Shown: in pieces, positions 34,691 to 43,943 of the stretch
Position numbering within the stretch: the stretch's first letter is position 1
How the letters are laid out: the number at the start of each line of letters is the position of its first letter
DNA from: Clostridium_AD sp050717545
Lineage (GTDB): Bacteria > Bacillota > Clostridia > Clostridiales > Clostridiaceae
Length of the DNA stretch: 64,000 nt
Assembly: GCF_050717545.1 (NCBI RefSeq)
Contig: NZ_JBOITN010000029.1
Span: 1-64,000 of the forward strand
Direction of reading: 5' to 3'
Translations under genes and position numbers: made by a program
The notes under the pieces: model-generated
What the model was told of the DNA's origin: nothing
Databases searched by the model: none
What the model saw: only the letters and a program-made list of their open reading frames with translations

Positions 34691-35893
34691 TTAAGATAAT
34701 TTTTGTTGAATTACAGTATCTGGTGCCTCGTTATAAACAAATTTTAAAAATAGAGGTGTTAAAAGGGTTGTTGCTATGACTACAATAACGATTGGAACAA
34801 AAATTGTTTCACTCATCAAACCAGCGTCAGCTCCTTTGTCAGCTAATATAAGAGCTACCTCACCTCTTGAAATCATACCAATGCCAATTTTAAAAGAATC
34901 CTTTTTATTAAAACCGGACAGTTTGGCGCCGAGTCCACACCCAATAACCTTAGATAATATAGCTACCACTAGCAAAACAGCAGTGAAAAATAAAAGTGAA
35001 TTTGAAATGCCAATAATATGTGTTTTTATCCCTATGCTTGCAAAAAATACAGGTGACAGAAGCATATAGGATAGTACTTCGAACTTACTTGTGATGTAAT
35101 CCGCTTGTTTAACATTTGATATAATAATACCTGCCAAATAGGCCCCTGTTATATCCGTTATACCAAAGAATCTTTCAGCTACATAGGATAAAAGTAAGCA
35201 AAAAACTAATCCGTAAATAGGTACTCTTCTCTTTTGTCCATGTTTATTACTGAGGCGCTTAAATACAAAATTAAATACAATCGCTATAATAATTGCAAAT
35301 ACAAAGAAGATGAGGATTCTGATTAATACAGTTATTATACCAACAGATTTATCTGCAAAACCTAAAATAATAGTGAAAATGATTATACCAAGAATATCAT
35401 CAATGACTGCTGCTCCTAAAATAGCTGTACCTGTTGGCGTTTTTAGTTTTCCCATTTCTCTTAAAGTCTCGACTGTAATACTCACTGACGTTGCTGTAAG
35501 AATGACACCAATGAAAATATTTTTTAATAATTCTAGTTCAGACATGTCAGTAAGCGGCTTATTTGAAAAAGCAATAGACACAAGAAAACCAAAGGTTAAA
35601 GGTACTAAAACACCTGAAAGTGCAATAATAAGAGATGCTTTCCCGCATTTCTTCATTTCTTTTACATCTGTTTCCAAGCCTGCAATAAACATCAAACCGA
35701 TTACACCTAGCTCGGCCATTTTATCAATAAAAGCTGTTTCATGTACGATGTTTAATAGTGTGGGGCCAAGTATTAAGCCAGCAATTAAAGCGCCGATAAC
35801 CTGTGGCATCTGAATTTTTTTAGTCAAAAGTCCTAATACTTTTGTGCTCATTAAAATAATCGCTAAATCCAATAAAAAATTAATATCTAACAA
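34691..35893 (-). CDS. Cation:proton antiporter (CPA2 family)
   Basis: 400 residues, nearly all hydrophobic, with 11-13 membrane helices. CPA2 signatures are MPQVIGALIAGLILGP (about 29-44), AELGVIGLMFIAGLETD, AAVIDDILGIIIFTIIL with the two ion-binding aspartates, and GMISRGEVALI near 345. It exchanges Na+ or K+ for protons and serves pH and salt balance. There is no C-terminal TrkA-N regulatory domain. Start TTG 35893 lies eight bases after AGAAGG. Cation specificity unknown. Confidence 0.88.
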   Translation of the reverse strand: MLDINFLLDLAIILMSTKVLGLLTKKIQMPQVIGALIAGLILGPTLLNIVHETAFIDKMAELGVIGLMFIAGLETDVKEMKKCGKASLIIALSGVLVPLTFGFLVSIAFSNKPLTDMSELELLKNIFIGVILTATSVSITVETLREMGKLKTPTGTAILGAAVIDDILGIIIFTIILGFADKSVGIITVLIRILIFFVFAIIIAIVFNFVFKRLSNKHGQKRRVPIYGLVFCLLLSYVAERFFGITDITGAYLAGIIISNVKQADYITSKFEVLSYMLLSPVFFASIGIKTHIIGISNSLLFFTAVLLVVAILSKVIGCGLGAKLSGFNKKDSFKIGIGMISRGEVALILADKGADAGLMSETIFVPIVIVVIATTLLTPLFLKFVYNEAPDTVIQQKLS

Positions 35894-36157
35894 ATTTGTT
35901 ACCTTCTTTCGAATATATTCATTTTGAAAAATTTGACTATTATTACAAATTTAATTATACACTATTTAACTAATAAATAATACTTAACATTTAACTGAAA
36001 AATTCAGTTGCTATTAATTTATGTTTAATAATTACTAAATAGAGCAGACTTTAAGTATTAATGAGACTGTAGATGACATAGTATATCATCTAAGACTTCT
36101 TATAAAATATATTGTATTTTAGAAAATTATAGGTATAATTTTATATAGATGATTCGG

Positions 36158-36202
36158 TCACGTTAGGGAAACAAACTTTGATTTGAGCATATGATAACGT
36201 GG
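36158..36202 (+). promoter_or_regulatory. Inverted repeat upstream of ABC exporter genes
   Basis: CACGTTA (36159-36165) and TAACGTG (36195-36201) form a perfect 7-bp inverted repeat, with one more wobble pair, 45 bases before the exporter ATPase gene. It could be an operator or a leader hairpin. The rest of the 352-base gap from 35894 is AT-rich and shows no gene. Confidence 0.35.
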
Positions 36203-36245
36203 ACGTGAAAATTTTGAGAACAGTTGGAAGGGGCGAGTTGAATCT

Positions 36246-37160
36246 ATGAGAAACATAATAGAAGTTAAGAATTTTGTAAAGAAATATGATAAATTTACAG
36301 CAGTAGACAATGTTTCTTTTGATGTAGAAGAAGGAAGCATTTTTGCGTTTTTAGGACCAAATGGAGCAGGTAAAAGCACAACCATCAATACACTATGTAC
36401 CATATTTGATAAGACATCAGGAACCCTGACTATTGACGGAAAAGACGTTTCGCATGATAAGGATGCTGTTAGAGGTGTTATTGGTGTTGTTTTTCAGGAG
36501 CCGACATTGGATAATAAAATGACCGTTCTTGAAAATTTGATTATGCATTGTCATTTTTATGCTATACCCAAAAGTGAAGTCGCAGAGCGTATCCAATTTG
36601 TCTTAAATTTAGTGGAGCTACTAGATTGGGAAAAAGCAATGGTAAGCAGTTTATCCGGCGGCATGAAACGACGTGTGGAAATAGCCAGATCGCTACTACA
36701 TTACCCAAAAGTATTGTTCTTAGATGAGCCAACAACAGGTCTTGACCCTCAGACGAGGGCTCACATGTGGGATTATATTGTAAAGCTACAAAAGGAGAAG
36801 AATATCACTATTTTTTTAACTACTCATTATATGGATGAGGCAGAGATTTGCAGCAAAGTTGCAATTATGGACGGAGGCAAGATTGTTGCAATGGACACAC
36901 CATATCGTTTAAAACAACAATATACAAAAGATAAAGCGAATATCACAACTGTCGACGAGCAAGGGCTGGAGTCACTGCTAGATGCTGAAGGGTTTATTTA
37001 CAAGAAAAAAACTGGTTATTATTCTATTGAAGTTGATAGTATACCAAAATTGATGGAGATATTAAGTGAGCAAAAAGATTCGATAACAGATTTGGAAATT
37101 AAAAAAGGTACATTGAATGATGTATTTTTAGCAATTACCGGAAAAGATATAAGGAAGTGA
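36246..37160 (+). CDS. ABC-2 type exporter ATP-binding protein (DrrA-like)
   Basis: 304 residues. Walker A is GPNGAGKST near residue 39, the signature is LSGGMKRR near 140, Walker B is VLFLDEPTTGLD and the switch His is in TTHYMDEAE. The C-terminal 80-residue extension is typical of the daunorubicin-resistance DrrA family. It powers drug, lipid or antibiotic export with the permease seven bases downstream. The start codon is preceded by GAAGGGG at slightly long spacing. Confidence 0.9.
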   Translation: MRNIIEVKNFVKKYDKFTAVDNVSFDVEEGSIFAFLGPNGAGKSTTINTLCTIFDKTSGTLTIDGKDVSHDKDAVRGVIGVVFQEPTLDNKMTVLENLIMHCHFYAIPKSEVAERIQFVLNLVELLDWEKAMVSSLSGGMKRRVEIARSLLHYPKVLFLDEPTTGLDPQTRAHMWDYIVKLQKEKNITIFLTTHYMDEAEICSKVAIMDGGKIVAMDTPYRLKQQYTKDKANITTVDEQGLESLLDAEGFIYKKKTGYYSIEVDSIPKLMEILSEQKDSITDLEIKKGTLNDVFLAITGKDIRK

Positions 37161-37167
37161 TAGATTT

Positions 37168-38004
37168 ATGGATATTATATTAGCTTTATGGTCTAGGAAC
37201 ATTAAGATTTTCGCTCGAAATCGTGTTCAGCTTGTTTTCACGATTATCATGCCATTTTTCTTTTTATATGTGTTTAGTTCGATATTTAAAAATGATAGTA
37301 TTCAAAATCCAGTAAACTATATGCTTGCAGGTGTTGTTATAACTACAGTATTTCAAACCTCCCTTACTATTGCGACCAGTACAATTGAAGATATTGTTTC
37401 AGGATTTATGAAGGAAGTGTTAGTAAGTCCCGTTAAACGAATTCAGATTGCCGCTGGTCAGTTATTATCAGCAGCAACAATAGCAACATTGCAAGGCATT
37501 ATTATTTTAATAATTGGTTATTTTATAGGTCTTAAATTCACATCATGGATAACACCATTTGCTGTAATAGGAGTGATGATTGTTGTAGGACTTGTGTTTT
37601 CGGGGTTAGGACTTTTTCTAGCAACTTTAGTAAAGAATTCACAAACATTTCAAATAGTGGTAACTGCAATAACAATGCCGATGACATTCCTTTGTGGCGC
37701 ATATATTCCGCTTTCAATGTTACCAAAAACATTGCAATATATTGCTTATTTCAATCCCATGACATATACAACAGCGTTTTTTAGAACTATCATACTGGAA
37801 AAGACCTCTTTAACAACCGCTCAAATGGTTGCAGAACAGCTTGCTTTTAAAATAGGAAACTTTGTGATTACGCCTGTTATCAGCATGACAATTGTAATTA
37901 TTTTTGGACTTGTATTTTTGTTATTATCAACTTATGTTTTCTCGAAGGTTGATTTTTCAAGAATTAATCGTTCAAAAAGTAAGGAAGCTGATATATTTAG
38001 TTAG
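37168..38004 (+). CDS. ABC-2 type exporter permease (DrrB-like)
   Basis: 278 residues with six membrane helices and the ABC-2 membrane-domain pattern (KEVLVSPVKRIQIAAGQLLS; GAYIPLSMLPKTLQYIAYFN PMTY region near 195). It forms the channel for the preceding ATPase. Start ATG is seven bases after the ATPase stop, with AAGGAAGTGATAG upstream. A strong terminator follows. Substrate unknown. Confidence 0.9.
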   Translation: MDIILALWSRNIKIFARNRVQLVFTIIMPFFFLYVFSSIFKNDSIQNPVNYMLAGVVITTVFQTSLTIATSTIEDIVSGFMKEVLVSPVKRIQIAAGQLLSAATIATLQGIIILIIGYFIGLKFTSWITPFAVIGVMIVVGLVFSGLGLFLATLVKNSQTFQIVVTAITMPMTFLCGAYIPLSMLPKTLQYIAYFNPMTYTTAFFRTIILEKTSLTTAQMVAEQLAFKIGNFVITPVISMTIVIIFGLVFLLLSTYVFSKVDFSRINRSKSKEADIFS

Positions 38005-38017
38005 CAATAATAAAAAT

Positions 38018-38051
38018 AACACACTGTATAAGAAATCTTATATAGTGTGTT
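38018..38051 (+). terminator. Strong rho-independent terminator after DrrAB-like genes
   Basis: AACACACTGTATAAG (38018-38032) pairs with CTTATATAGTGTGTT (38037-38051) with one wobble and a 4-base loop, followed by G and seven T residues. Confidence 0.9.
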
Positions 38052-38419
38052 GTTTTTTTCAAAGTTCATGTAAAATTTGAATATAATAATCGTAGAATAT
38101 AGATTTTATATAGACCAATGGTTCTAATATTGCAATATTACGCTTTTAGCTATTATAGTAGATTATTGAAAGGTAGAAATGAACATGCTTCTTGTATTTG
38201 CTTTTATAAGGTAGTATTCTAAAATTAACAATACAATAAATAAAAGTTTTACCTTCGTTATATTTTACAATAATATTAATTGATGAAAGTGAGTAAATAA
38301 ATACATCAGCATCTAAAACGCATTAATAAAAAAACATTTTAAAAATAGTTTAAAAAGTTTGTATGAAAGGATATAATTTATATAGAGGATAAATTTAAAA
38401 AAAGGGGATGATGATTTAT
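38052..38419. other. Leader region of the GH3 glycosidase gene
   Basis: About 370 AT-rich bases with no gene. GGATATAATTTATAT near 38370 contains a consensus -10 TATAAT; the -35 is poor. A small palindrome AATATTGCAATATT occurs near 38130. No catabolite-repression (cre) site is convincing. Confidence 0.35.
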
Positions 38420-40594
38420 ATGACAGATTCACAATTGTATAAAAATGAAAATTTAAGTTTTGATGAACGTGCTAAGGATTTGGTGTCAAAAATGACAATA
38501 TTAGAAAAAGTTAGCCAAATGACTTATAATTCTGCTGCAATAAAAAGGCTTGATATACCATCTTATAATTGGTGGAATGAAGCATTACATGGTGTTGCTA
38601 GAGCTGGTGTTGCTACAATATTCCCACAGGCTATTGGAATGGCTGCAACATTTGATGAAAACTTACTAGATAAAGTTGCCCAGGTTATTTCAACCGAGGG
38701 AAGAGCTAAATACCATGAATCTCAGAGAAAAGGTGACCATGATATATATAAGGGGTTAACTTTCTGGTCTCCGAATATTAATATATTTAGAGATCCGAGA
38801 TGGGGTCGTGGTCATGAAACCTATGGAGAAGATCCTTATTTAACAGGAAGACTCGGGGTAGCCTTTATAAAAGGATTGCAAGGAAATGATAAAAAATATA
38901 TGAAGACAGCTGCTTGCGCAAAACATTTTGCGGTTCATAGTGGACCAGAAGCAGATCGTCATAGCTTTAACGCAGTAGTTTCTAAAAAAGATCTTCGTGA
39001 AACTTACTTACCAGCATTTAAGGAGGCTGTTAAGGAAGCTAAAGTAGAATCAGTAATGGGGGCTTATAACAGAACAAACGATGAGCCTTGTTGTGGAAGT
39101 AAAACACTGTTAAATGATATTCTTCGCGAGGAATGGGATTTTAAAGGACATGTAACTTCAGATTGCTGGGCTATAAAAGACTTTCACGAACATCATAGAA
39201 TTACTAGCAATGCTGTGGAATCGGTTGCATTGGCTGTGAATAATGGTTGTGATTTAAATTGTGGTAATATGTATTTGAATGTTTTACTTGCAAACAAAGA
39301 AGGGCTTGTATCAGAAGAAACAATTGATAAATCAGTTATAAGACTAATAACTACTAGAATGAAGCTTGGTATGTTTGATAATCCAGTAAACGTTCCCTAC
39401 ACAAGCATTCCTTATGAAGAAAATGATTCGAAAGAGCATAGAGAATTTGCATTAAAAGTATCAGAAAAAACATTAGTTCTTTTAAAGAATGAAAATAATA
39501 TATTACCACTTAATAAAGACAAAATTAATTCTATAGCGGTAATTGGACCAAATGCAAATAGTAGAGAGGCATTGATTGGAAATTATTTTGGCAGTGCATC
39601 AAAATATGTAACAGTACTAGAGGGTATTCAAGAGGCTGTAAATCCGAATACTAGAGTTTATTATTCAGAGGGTTGTCATTTATACAAAGATAAGGTGGAG
39701 GGCCTTGCATTGAAAAATGACAGAATATCAGAAGCAATTTCAGTGGCAGAGATGTCTGATTTGGTAATTATGTGTCTTGGGCTTGACGCAACTATTGAAG
39801 GAGAAGAAGGTGATGATTCCAATATATACGCAGCTGGTGATAAGCATAATTTGAATCTGCCAGGACTACAACAGCAATTATTAGAAGAAGTATATAAAAC
39901 AGGAAAGCCTGTTATTTTAGTTCTTCAATCGGGAAGTGCTCTTGCGGTTAACTTTGCAGAGCAACATATACCTGCAATTATTCAAGCTTGGTATGCAGGT
40001 GCCGAAGGTGGAAAAGCAGTAGCTTCATTGTTATTTGGTGATTATAGTCCTTCTGGAAAATTACCTGTAACCTTTTATAAAACAACAGAGGAACTTCCTG
40101 ATTTTAATGATTATTCTATGGAAAATAGAACATATAGATATATGAAGAATGAAGCACTTTATCCTTTTGGATATGGGCTTAGTTATAACAAGTTTGAGTA
40201 CACAAGTCTTATACCAAGTAAGCGTGAAATTAAATGTGGTGAAACCGCTGAATATAAAATAACTGTAAAAAACATTGGAAAATATGAATCTGAAGAAACA
40301 GTGCAATTATATTTAAAAGATGTTGATGCTAGTGTAATTGTTCCAAAATATGAATTAAAGGGAATTAAAAAGGTAACTCTAAAACCTGGACAAGAAAAAC
40401 AAGTAGAGTTTGAAATATCGTCAAGGCAAATGGCACTTATAGATAACGATGGAAATTGCATTCTAGAACCAGGTATATTTGAGGTCTTTGTGGGAGGAAG
40501 TCAGCCAGATGAGCGAAGTATTAAACTAACGGGTACTACTTTGAAAAAATGTACTTTTGAAGTAAAAGGAGAAGTATTAGGTTTAGAATACTAA
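38420..40594 (+). CDS. Glycoside hydrolase family 3 (beta-glucosidase/beta-xylosidase type)
   Basis: About 724 residues, no signal peptide, so intracellular. The N-terminal (alpha/beta)8 domain has YNWWNEALHGVARAG near 50, ACAKHFAVHSGPEADRH, and nucleophile Asp near residue 248 in GHVTSDCWAIKDF. The C-terminal sandwich domain has the loop ATIEGEEGDDSN that carries the acid/base glutamate in related enzymes. A fibronectin-III-like domain (about 610-700) follows. It would cleave imported beta-linked oligosaccharides. The ATG at 38420 fits the AAGGGGATGAT site best; ATGs at 38408 and 38411 lie too close to it. Confidence 0.92.
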   Translation: MTDSQLYKNENLSFDERAKDLVSKMTILEKVSQMTYNSAAIKRLDIPSYNWWNEALHGVARAGVATIFPQAIGMAATFDENLLDKVAQVISTEGRAKYHESQRKGDHDIYKGLTFWSPNINIFRDPRWGRGHETYGEDPYLTGRLGVAFIKGLQGNDKKYMKTAACAKHFAVHSGPEADRHSFNAVVSKKDLRETYLPAFKEAVKEAKVESVMGAYNRTNDEPCCGSKTLLNDILREEWDFKGHVTSDCWAIKDFHEHHRITSNAVESVALAVNNGCDLNCGNMYLNVLLANKEGLVSEETIDKSVIRLITTRMKLGMFDNPVNVPYTSIPYEENDSKEHREFALKVSEKTLVLLKNENNILPLNKDKINSIAVIGPNANSREALIGNYFGSASKYVTVLEGIQEAVNPNTRVYYSEGCHLYKDKVEGLALKNDRISEAISVAEMSDLVIMCLGLDATIEGEEGDDSNIYAAGDKHNLNLPGLQQQLLEEVYKTGKPVILVLQSGSALAVNFAEQHIPAIIQAWYAGAEGGKAVASLLFGDYSPSGKLPVTFYKTTEELPDFNDYSMENRTYRYMKNEALYPFGYGLSYNKFEYTSLIPSKREIKCGETAEYKITVKNIGKYESEETVQLYLKDVDASVIVPKYELKGIKKVTLKPGQEKQVEFEISSRQMALIDNDGNCILEPGIFEVFVGGSQPDERSIKLTGTTLKKCTFEVKGEVLGLEY

Positions 40595-40626
40595 TTCATA
40601 CTTTTGAACATAGAAAAGTTAAACTA

Positions 40627-40734
40627 GTGACAGCAGTAAAAGTTGTAGCTATTTATGTTGATTCTAAAGGAAAGGATTACGACGGATTAAGTCTAGTGGT
40701 AAAGTCTTTTGCCAAAGATATGGGTATACATTAA
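40627..40734 (+). other. Coding-like remnant, family not recognised
   Basis: A 35-codon frame (GTG 40627 to TAA 40732) reads VTAVKVVAIYVDSKGKDYDG then LSLVVKSFAKDMGIH, with protein-like composition, unlike ordinary spacer. There is no ribosome binding site, and the frame stays open upstream into the end of the GH3 gene. It may be the 3' end of a deleted gene. Confidence 0.35.
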
Positions 40735-40777
40735 ATGTTAAAGAATAAATAATGACTAATAATATAAAAATGTAACA

Positions 40778-40830
40778 AAAAGTACCTGTATCAAAATAGA
40801 AGTAATTTCAATTTTGATACAGGTACTTTT
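40778..40830. terminator. Bidirectional 20-bp terminator
   Basis: Arms 40778-40797 and 40811-40830 are perfect complements over 20 bp (13-base loop), with A and T runs at the ends for both directions. It lies between the GH3 gene and the convergent reductase gene. Confidence 0.9.
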
Positions 40831-40834
40831 AAAA

Positions 40835-41461
40835 TTAACGTATAAAATTTGTACCAACTCTAGGTTCTTCCTCAGGTAATGTAACACCAGACTTTTTACC
40901 TGCATTTATGCATTTTAAGAGCCAAGCCATGTTCTTGCCTAAGGTTCTCATAGTTTGCATTCCTTCTAAATCTTGTTTTACTTCATCAGGAGTATTCCCA
41001 TGAACCGTGTTCCAATATTGAGAGGATACGACAGGCATTTTTGATATAGTAAAATATTTATTTAATTGCTCGAATGCGGCGGTTGCACCACCACGACGGC
41101 AGCTTACAATTGCAGCACCTGGTTTATATTGAAAACCATCTCCAGCAAAAAAGAATCTATCTAAGAAAGAAGTTATTTGACCAGATGCACTTGCATAGTG
41201 TACAGGAGAACCAAAAATAAATCCATCAACTTCTTTAGCTTTTTCTAAAGCAATATTTACAGTGTCGTCATTAAATACACATTTGTGAGAGTCATCTCTA
41301 GAACAACCACCACAGGCCATGCAACCACGAATAGATTTAGTTCCAACATGGAAAATTTCTGTTTCAATGTTTTCTTTCTCTAGTTCCTTTGCTACCTCAC
41401 ATAAGGCAGTATAAGTGCAGCCGTGAGCATTTGGACTTCCATTAATAAGTAATACTTTCAT
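40835..41461 (-). CDS. NAD(P)H-dependent FMN reductase / flavodoxin-fold iron-sulfur protein
   Basis: 208 residues. The flavodoxin-like fold begins LLINGSPNAHGCTYTALCEV (FMN-phosphate loop). A cysteine cluster RGCMACGGCSRDDSHKC lies near 44-60, as in iron-sulfur flavoproteins, and FGSPVHYASASGQITSFLDR is the flavin ring loop. It probably reduces quinones, nitro compounds or similar. Start ATG is preceded by GAGGTA. It is a single-gene unit with a shared terminator downstream. Confidence 0.85.
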   Translation of the reverse strand: MKVLLINGSPNAHGCTYTALCEVAKELEKENIETEIFHVGTKSIRGCMACGGCSRDDSHKCVFNDDTVNIALEKAKEVDGFIFGSPVHYASASGQITSFLDRFFFAGDGFQYKPGAAIVSCRRGGATAAFEQLNKYFTISKMPVVSSQYWNTVHGNTPDEVKQDLEGMQTMRTLGKNMAWLLKCINAGKKSGVTLPEEEPRVGTNFIR

Positions 41462-41662
41462 TTGAATACCTCACTTTTATTTTATATTTATTATAATTTA
41501 ATATGTAAAAAGAACTAACATAATTCTGCCGATCATTTCTAATGTACGATACCATTTTAAGGCATAGGTATTATTAATACAAGTACGCACTTATGTAACC
41601 TATAGTATTTAAAAAGGTACTTAAGGGAATATTATGATATTGTTTTTTTAGGTCAGTTACGA

Positions 41663-41719
41663 ATGATTATAATATTATCACCAGCAAAAACTTTAAAAAA
41701 AGAGTTTATAAGTGTTTAA
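41663..41719 (+). pseudogene. yaaA: N-terminal fragment of yaaA (peroxide stress protein)
   Basis: ATG 41663 opens MIIILSPAKTLKKEF and stops at TAA 41717-41719. Ile-rich strand plus SPAKTL is the hallmark N-terminus of the YaaA/DUF328 family, normally about 250 residues. Everything after roughly codon 14 is missing, and the following 170 bases are ordinary AT-rich spacer. This is a deletion remnant. The rest of the 41462-41888 gap shows nothing recognisable. Confidence 0.7.
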
Positions 41720-41888
41720 TTATTTATAAGGAACAAATATAACAGAGATGAAACTTTAAATTATTAGTTTTTATGTAAGTATGAATAATATAGTATATAA
41801 TGAATATAAAGGTAATAATTGCTTAACGGTTTACTAATTTCATTTTAAATTATATATATTAATAATTTTACGCTAGGGGGGAATTAAA

Positions 41889-42617
41889 TTGCTACAGGTA
41901 AAAAACCTTACTAAAAAGTTTAAGAGTTTCACAGCGGTGGATAGAGTTTCTTTTGAAGTCAGTAAGGGTCAAATATTAGGTTTAATCGGAGAAAATGGAG
42001 CTGGGAAAACAACTATAATGAGAATGCTTGCGACTATGCTTAAGGTAACAGACGGTGGAGGGAAAATTGCAGGTCACGATTTATTAAAGGAGCCCGAGAG
42101 TATTAGAGGAGAAATTGGGATTTTATTTGGTGGCGAGGTTGGTCTATATGACCGGCTTACTGCAAGAGAGAATATAATGTATTTTGCTCAGTTAAATGGG
42201 ATGAGCACAAGTGAGGCAAAGAAAAGTATTGAAGAACTAACGCGAGAACTTGAAATGGATGAATTTATTGATAAGAGGGTAGGAAAATTTTCAAGAGGTA
42301 TGAAGCAAAAAGTTGCAATTGCAAGAAGCATTGTTCATAATCCTTCGGTTATGTTATTTGATGAGCCAAGCACTGGTCTTGATGTTTCTGCCACAAGGCT
42401 TATCCAAGATTTTATAAATAAGTGTAAGGCAGAGGATAAGGCTATAGTTTTTTCAAGCCACAGTATGCGCGAGGTTGAGAAACTTTGTGATAGGGTTGTA
42501 ATAATACACAAGGGAAAAGTAGTGGAGTACGGAACAATAAGTTCACTAAAAACTAAATATGATAATGAAGATATGGAAGATATTTTTGTTAAACTTATTG
42601 GAGGTAGCCATGAATAA
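41889..42617 (+). CDS. ABC exporter ATP-binding protein (NatA-like)
   Basis: 242 residues starting at TTG 41889, eight bases after AGGGGGG. Walker A is GENGAGKTT near residue 37, the signature is FSRGMKQK near 135, Walker B is VMLFDEPSTGLD and the switch His is in SSHSMRE. It resembles NatA of the Na+-exporting NatAB system and related ABC-2 exporters. It overlaps the permease gene by eight bases, so the two are translationally coupled. Substrate (sodium or peptide) not proven. Confidence 0.9.
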   Translation: MLQVKNLTKKFKSFTAVDRVSFEVSKGQILGLIGENGAGKTTIMRMLATMLKVTDGGGKIAGHDLLKEPESIRGEIGILFGGEVGLYDRLTARENIMYFAQLNGMSTSEAKKSIEELTRELEMDEFIDKRVGKFSRGMKQKVAIARSIVHNPSVMLFDEPSTGLDVSATRLIQDFINKCKAEDKAIVFSSHSMREVEKLCDRVVIIHKGKVVEYGTISSLKTKYDNEDMEDIFVKLIGGSHE

Positions 42618-43794
42618 ATTAGTTAGTGTAATATTATTTAAAGAACTTAAGGACATGCTGCGCGATAAAAAGACGTTAATAGTGAGTTTGCTTATTCCAC
42701 TTTTATTAATGCCTGCACTTAGCTATCTCATGGGGAAAACTATAAACAACGTAGAGAGTGATGTTAATGAAAATACAAAGATTGTTATGGTGGATAAGGG
42801 TAATAGTAGTCTTGGAACAATTTTAAAAAAAGATAAAACTATTAAAATTGAAACTAGTGAACATGGGCAGGCTAAGGTAAAGGATGGAAAGGCGCTATTG
42901 TTTTTAGAAATACCGGAGGATTTTGATGCTGATATTTCAAATGGCGATAGTTCAGGGATAAAGATTTTTTATGACAATGCAAGTCAAAAGTCATCTATGG
43001 CCCTAAGTAAGATAACTGACACAATAGATGTTTTAAGTAAACAAGTAGTCACAAGTAGACTAACGAAAAAAAATATCGATGTAAATATATTAACTCCCAT
43101 AATAATTGAAAAATCAAGCTTTCAAAAGGAAGAAAGCGCAGGCAGCCAAATGCTGCTGGGCATGTTAATTCCTATATTTGTTCTTCTTTATAGTGCAACA
43201 GGAACCTTAGCCGCGGCTACAGATCTAGGGGCGGGTGAAAAAGAGAGAGGCACACTTGAACCTCTACTGACAACAAAAGCTGGAAGACATTATATATTAA
43301 CAGGAAAACTTTTCGCAATAACAATAATGGGATTTATGGTATCGGTGTGTTCAATGATTGGTCTTATAATTTCAATGAAAATCCCTGGTGGAATGTTTGC
43401 AAGTGGAAGTTCTTCAATTGGTCTAAGTTATAAAGCAATAGCCTTAATTGGAGTAATAACAATAATAACGACAATGTTTTTTGGCGCTATTGAACTAGCG
43501 GTTAGCATATATGCTCGTTCCTTTAAGGAAGCTCAAACTTATATGGTGCCATTTTCAATTGTCCCTATGTTTGCAGCTTATGGTACTATGTTTACGGAGG
43601 CAAAAAACATACCTTTTCTTAATTTTAGTATACCACTAATTAACGTAAGCTCGGTGGTTAAAGAACTTACAAGTGGAGTTTATAATTATGGACACATTGG
43701 AATAACAATAGGATGGTCTATAGTTTACACAATACTTGCTATTATTTTAGCAAGACATATGTTTAATAAGGAAAGCGTAATATTTAGATCTTAG
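42610..43794 (+). CDS. ABC exporter permease (NatB-like, ABC-2 type)
   Basis: 394 residues from ATG 42610, which sits behind GGAGG inside the end of the ATPase gene. An N-terminal membrane helix, an extracytoplasmic domain of about 140 residues (VESDVNENTKIVMVDKGNSS) and five to six C-terminal helices match the NatB/ABC2_membrane_3 layout. The cytoplasmic motif DLGAGEKERGTLEPLLTT near 225 is highly characteristic. It exports the substrate energised by the preceding ATPase. Confidence 0.9.
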   Translation: MNKLVSVILFKELKDMLRDKKTLIVSLLIPLLLMPALSYLMGKTINNVESDVNENTKIVMVDKGNSSLGTILKKDKTIKIETSEHGQAKVKDGKALLFLEIPEDFDADISNGDSSGIKIFYDNASQKSSMALSKITDTIDVLSKQVVTSRLTKKNIDVNILTPIIIEKSSFQKEESAGSQMLLGMLIPIFVLLYSATGTLAAATDLGAGEKERGTLEPLLTTKAGRHYILTGKLFAITIMGFMVSVCSMIGLIISMKIPGGMFASGSSSIGLSYKAIALIGVITIITTMFFGAIELAVSIYARSFKEAQTYMVPFSIVPMFAAYGTMFTEAKNIPFLNFSIPLINVSSVVKELTSGVYNYGHIGITIGWSIVYTILAIILARHMFNKESVIFRS

Positions 43795-43871
43795 TAATTG
43801 AGACTGCAACAACCTATCAAATTTAAAGCGTAGAATAATTATGAAATAGTAATATTATGGAGTTATGTAAA

Positions 43872-43913
43872 AAGTATGCCCATTATAACAATTACGTTAT
43901 AATGGGCATACTT
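43872..43913. terminator. Bidirectional terminator
   Basis: Arms 43872-43889 and 43896-43913 form a perfect 18-bp stem with a 6-base loop between the exporter operon and the convergent SGNH hydrolase gene. Confidence 0.88.
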
Positions 43914-43943
43914 AGTTTTATAGTTCTTAAGCTTTTCAGTTTG

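Noticed and set aside
35310..35813. 167-codon plus-strand frame
   Set aside because: Antisense to the CPA2 antiporter; the minus strand carries the membrane-helix pattern and family motifs.
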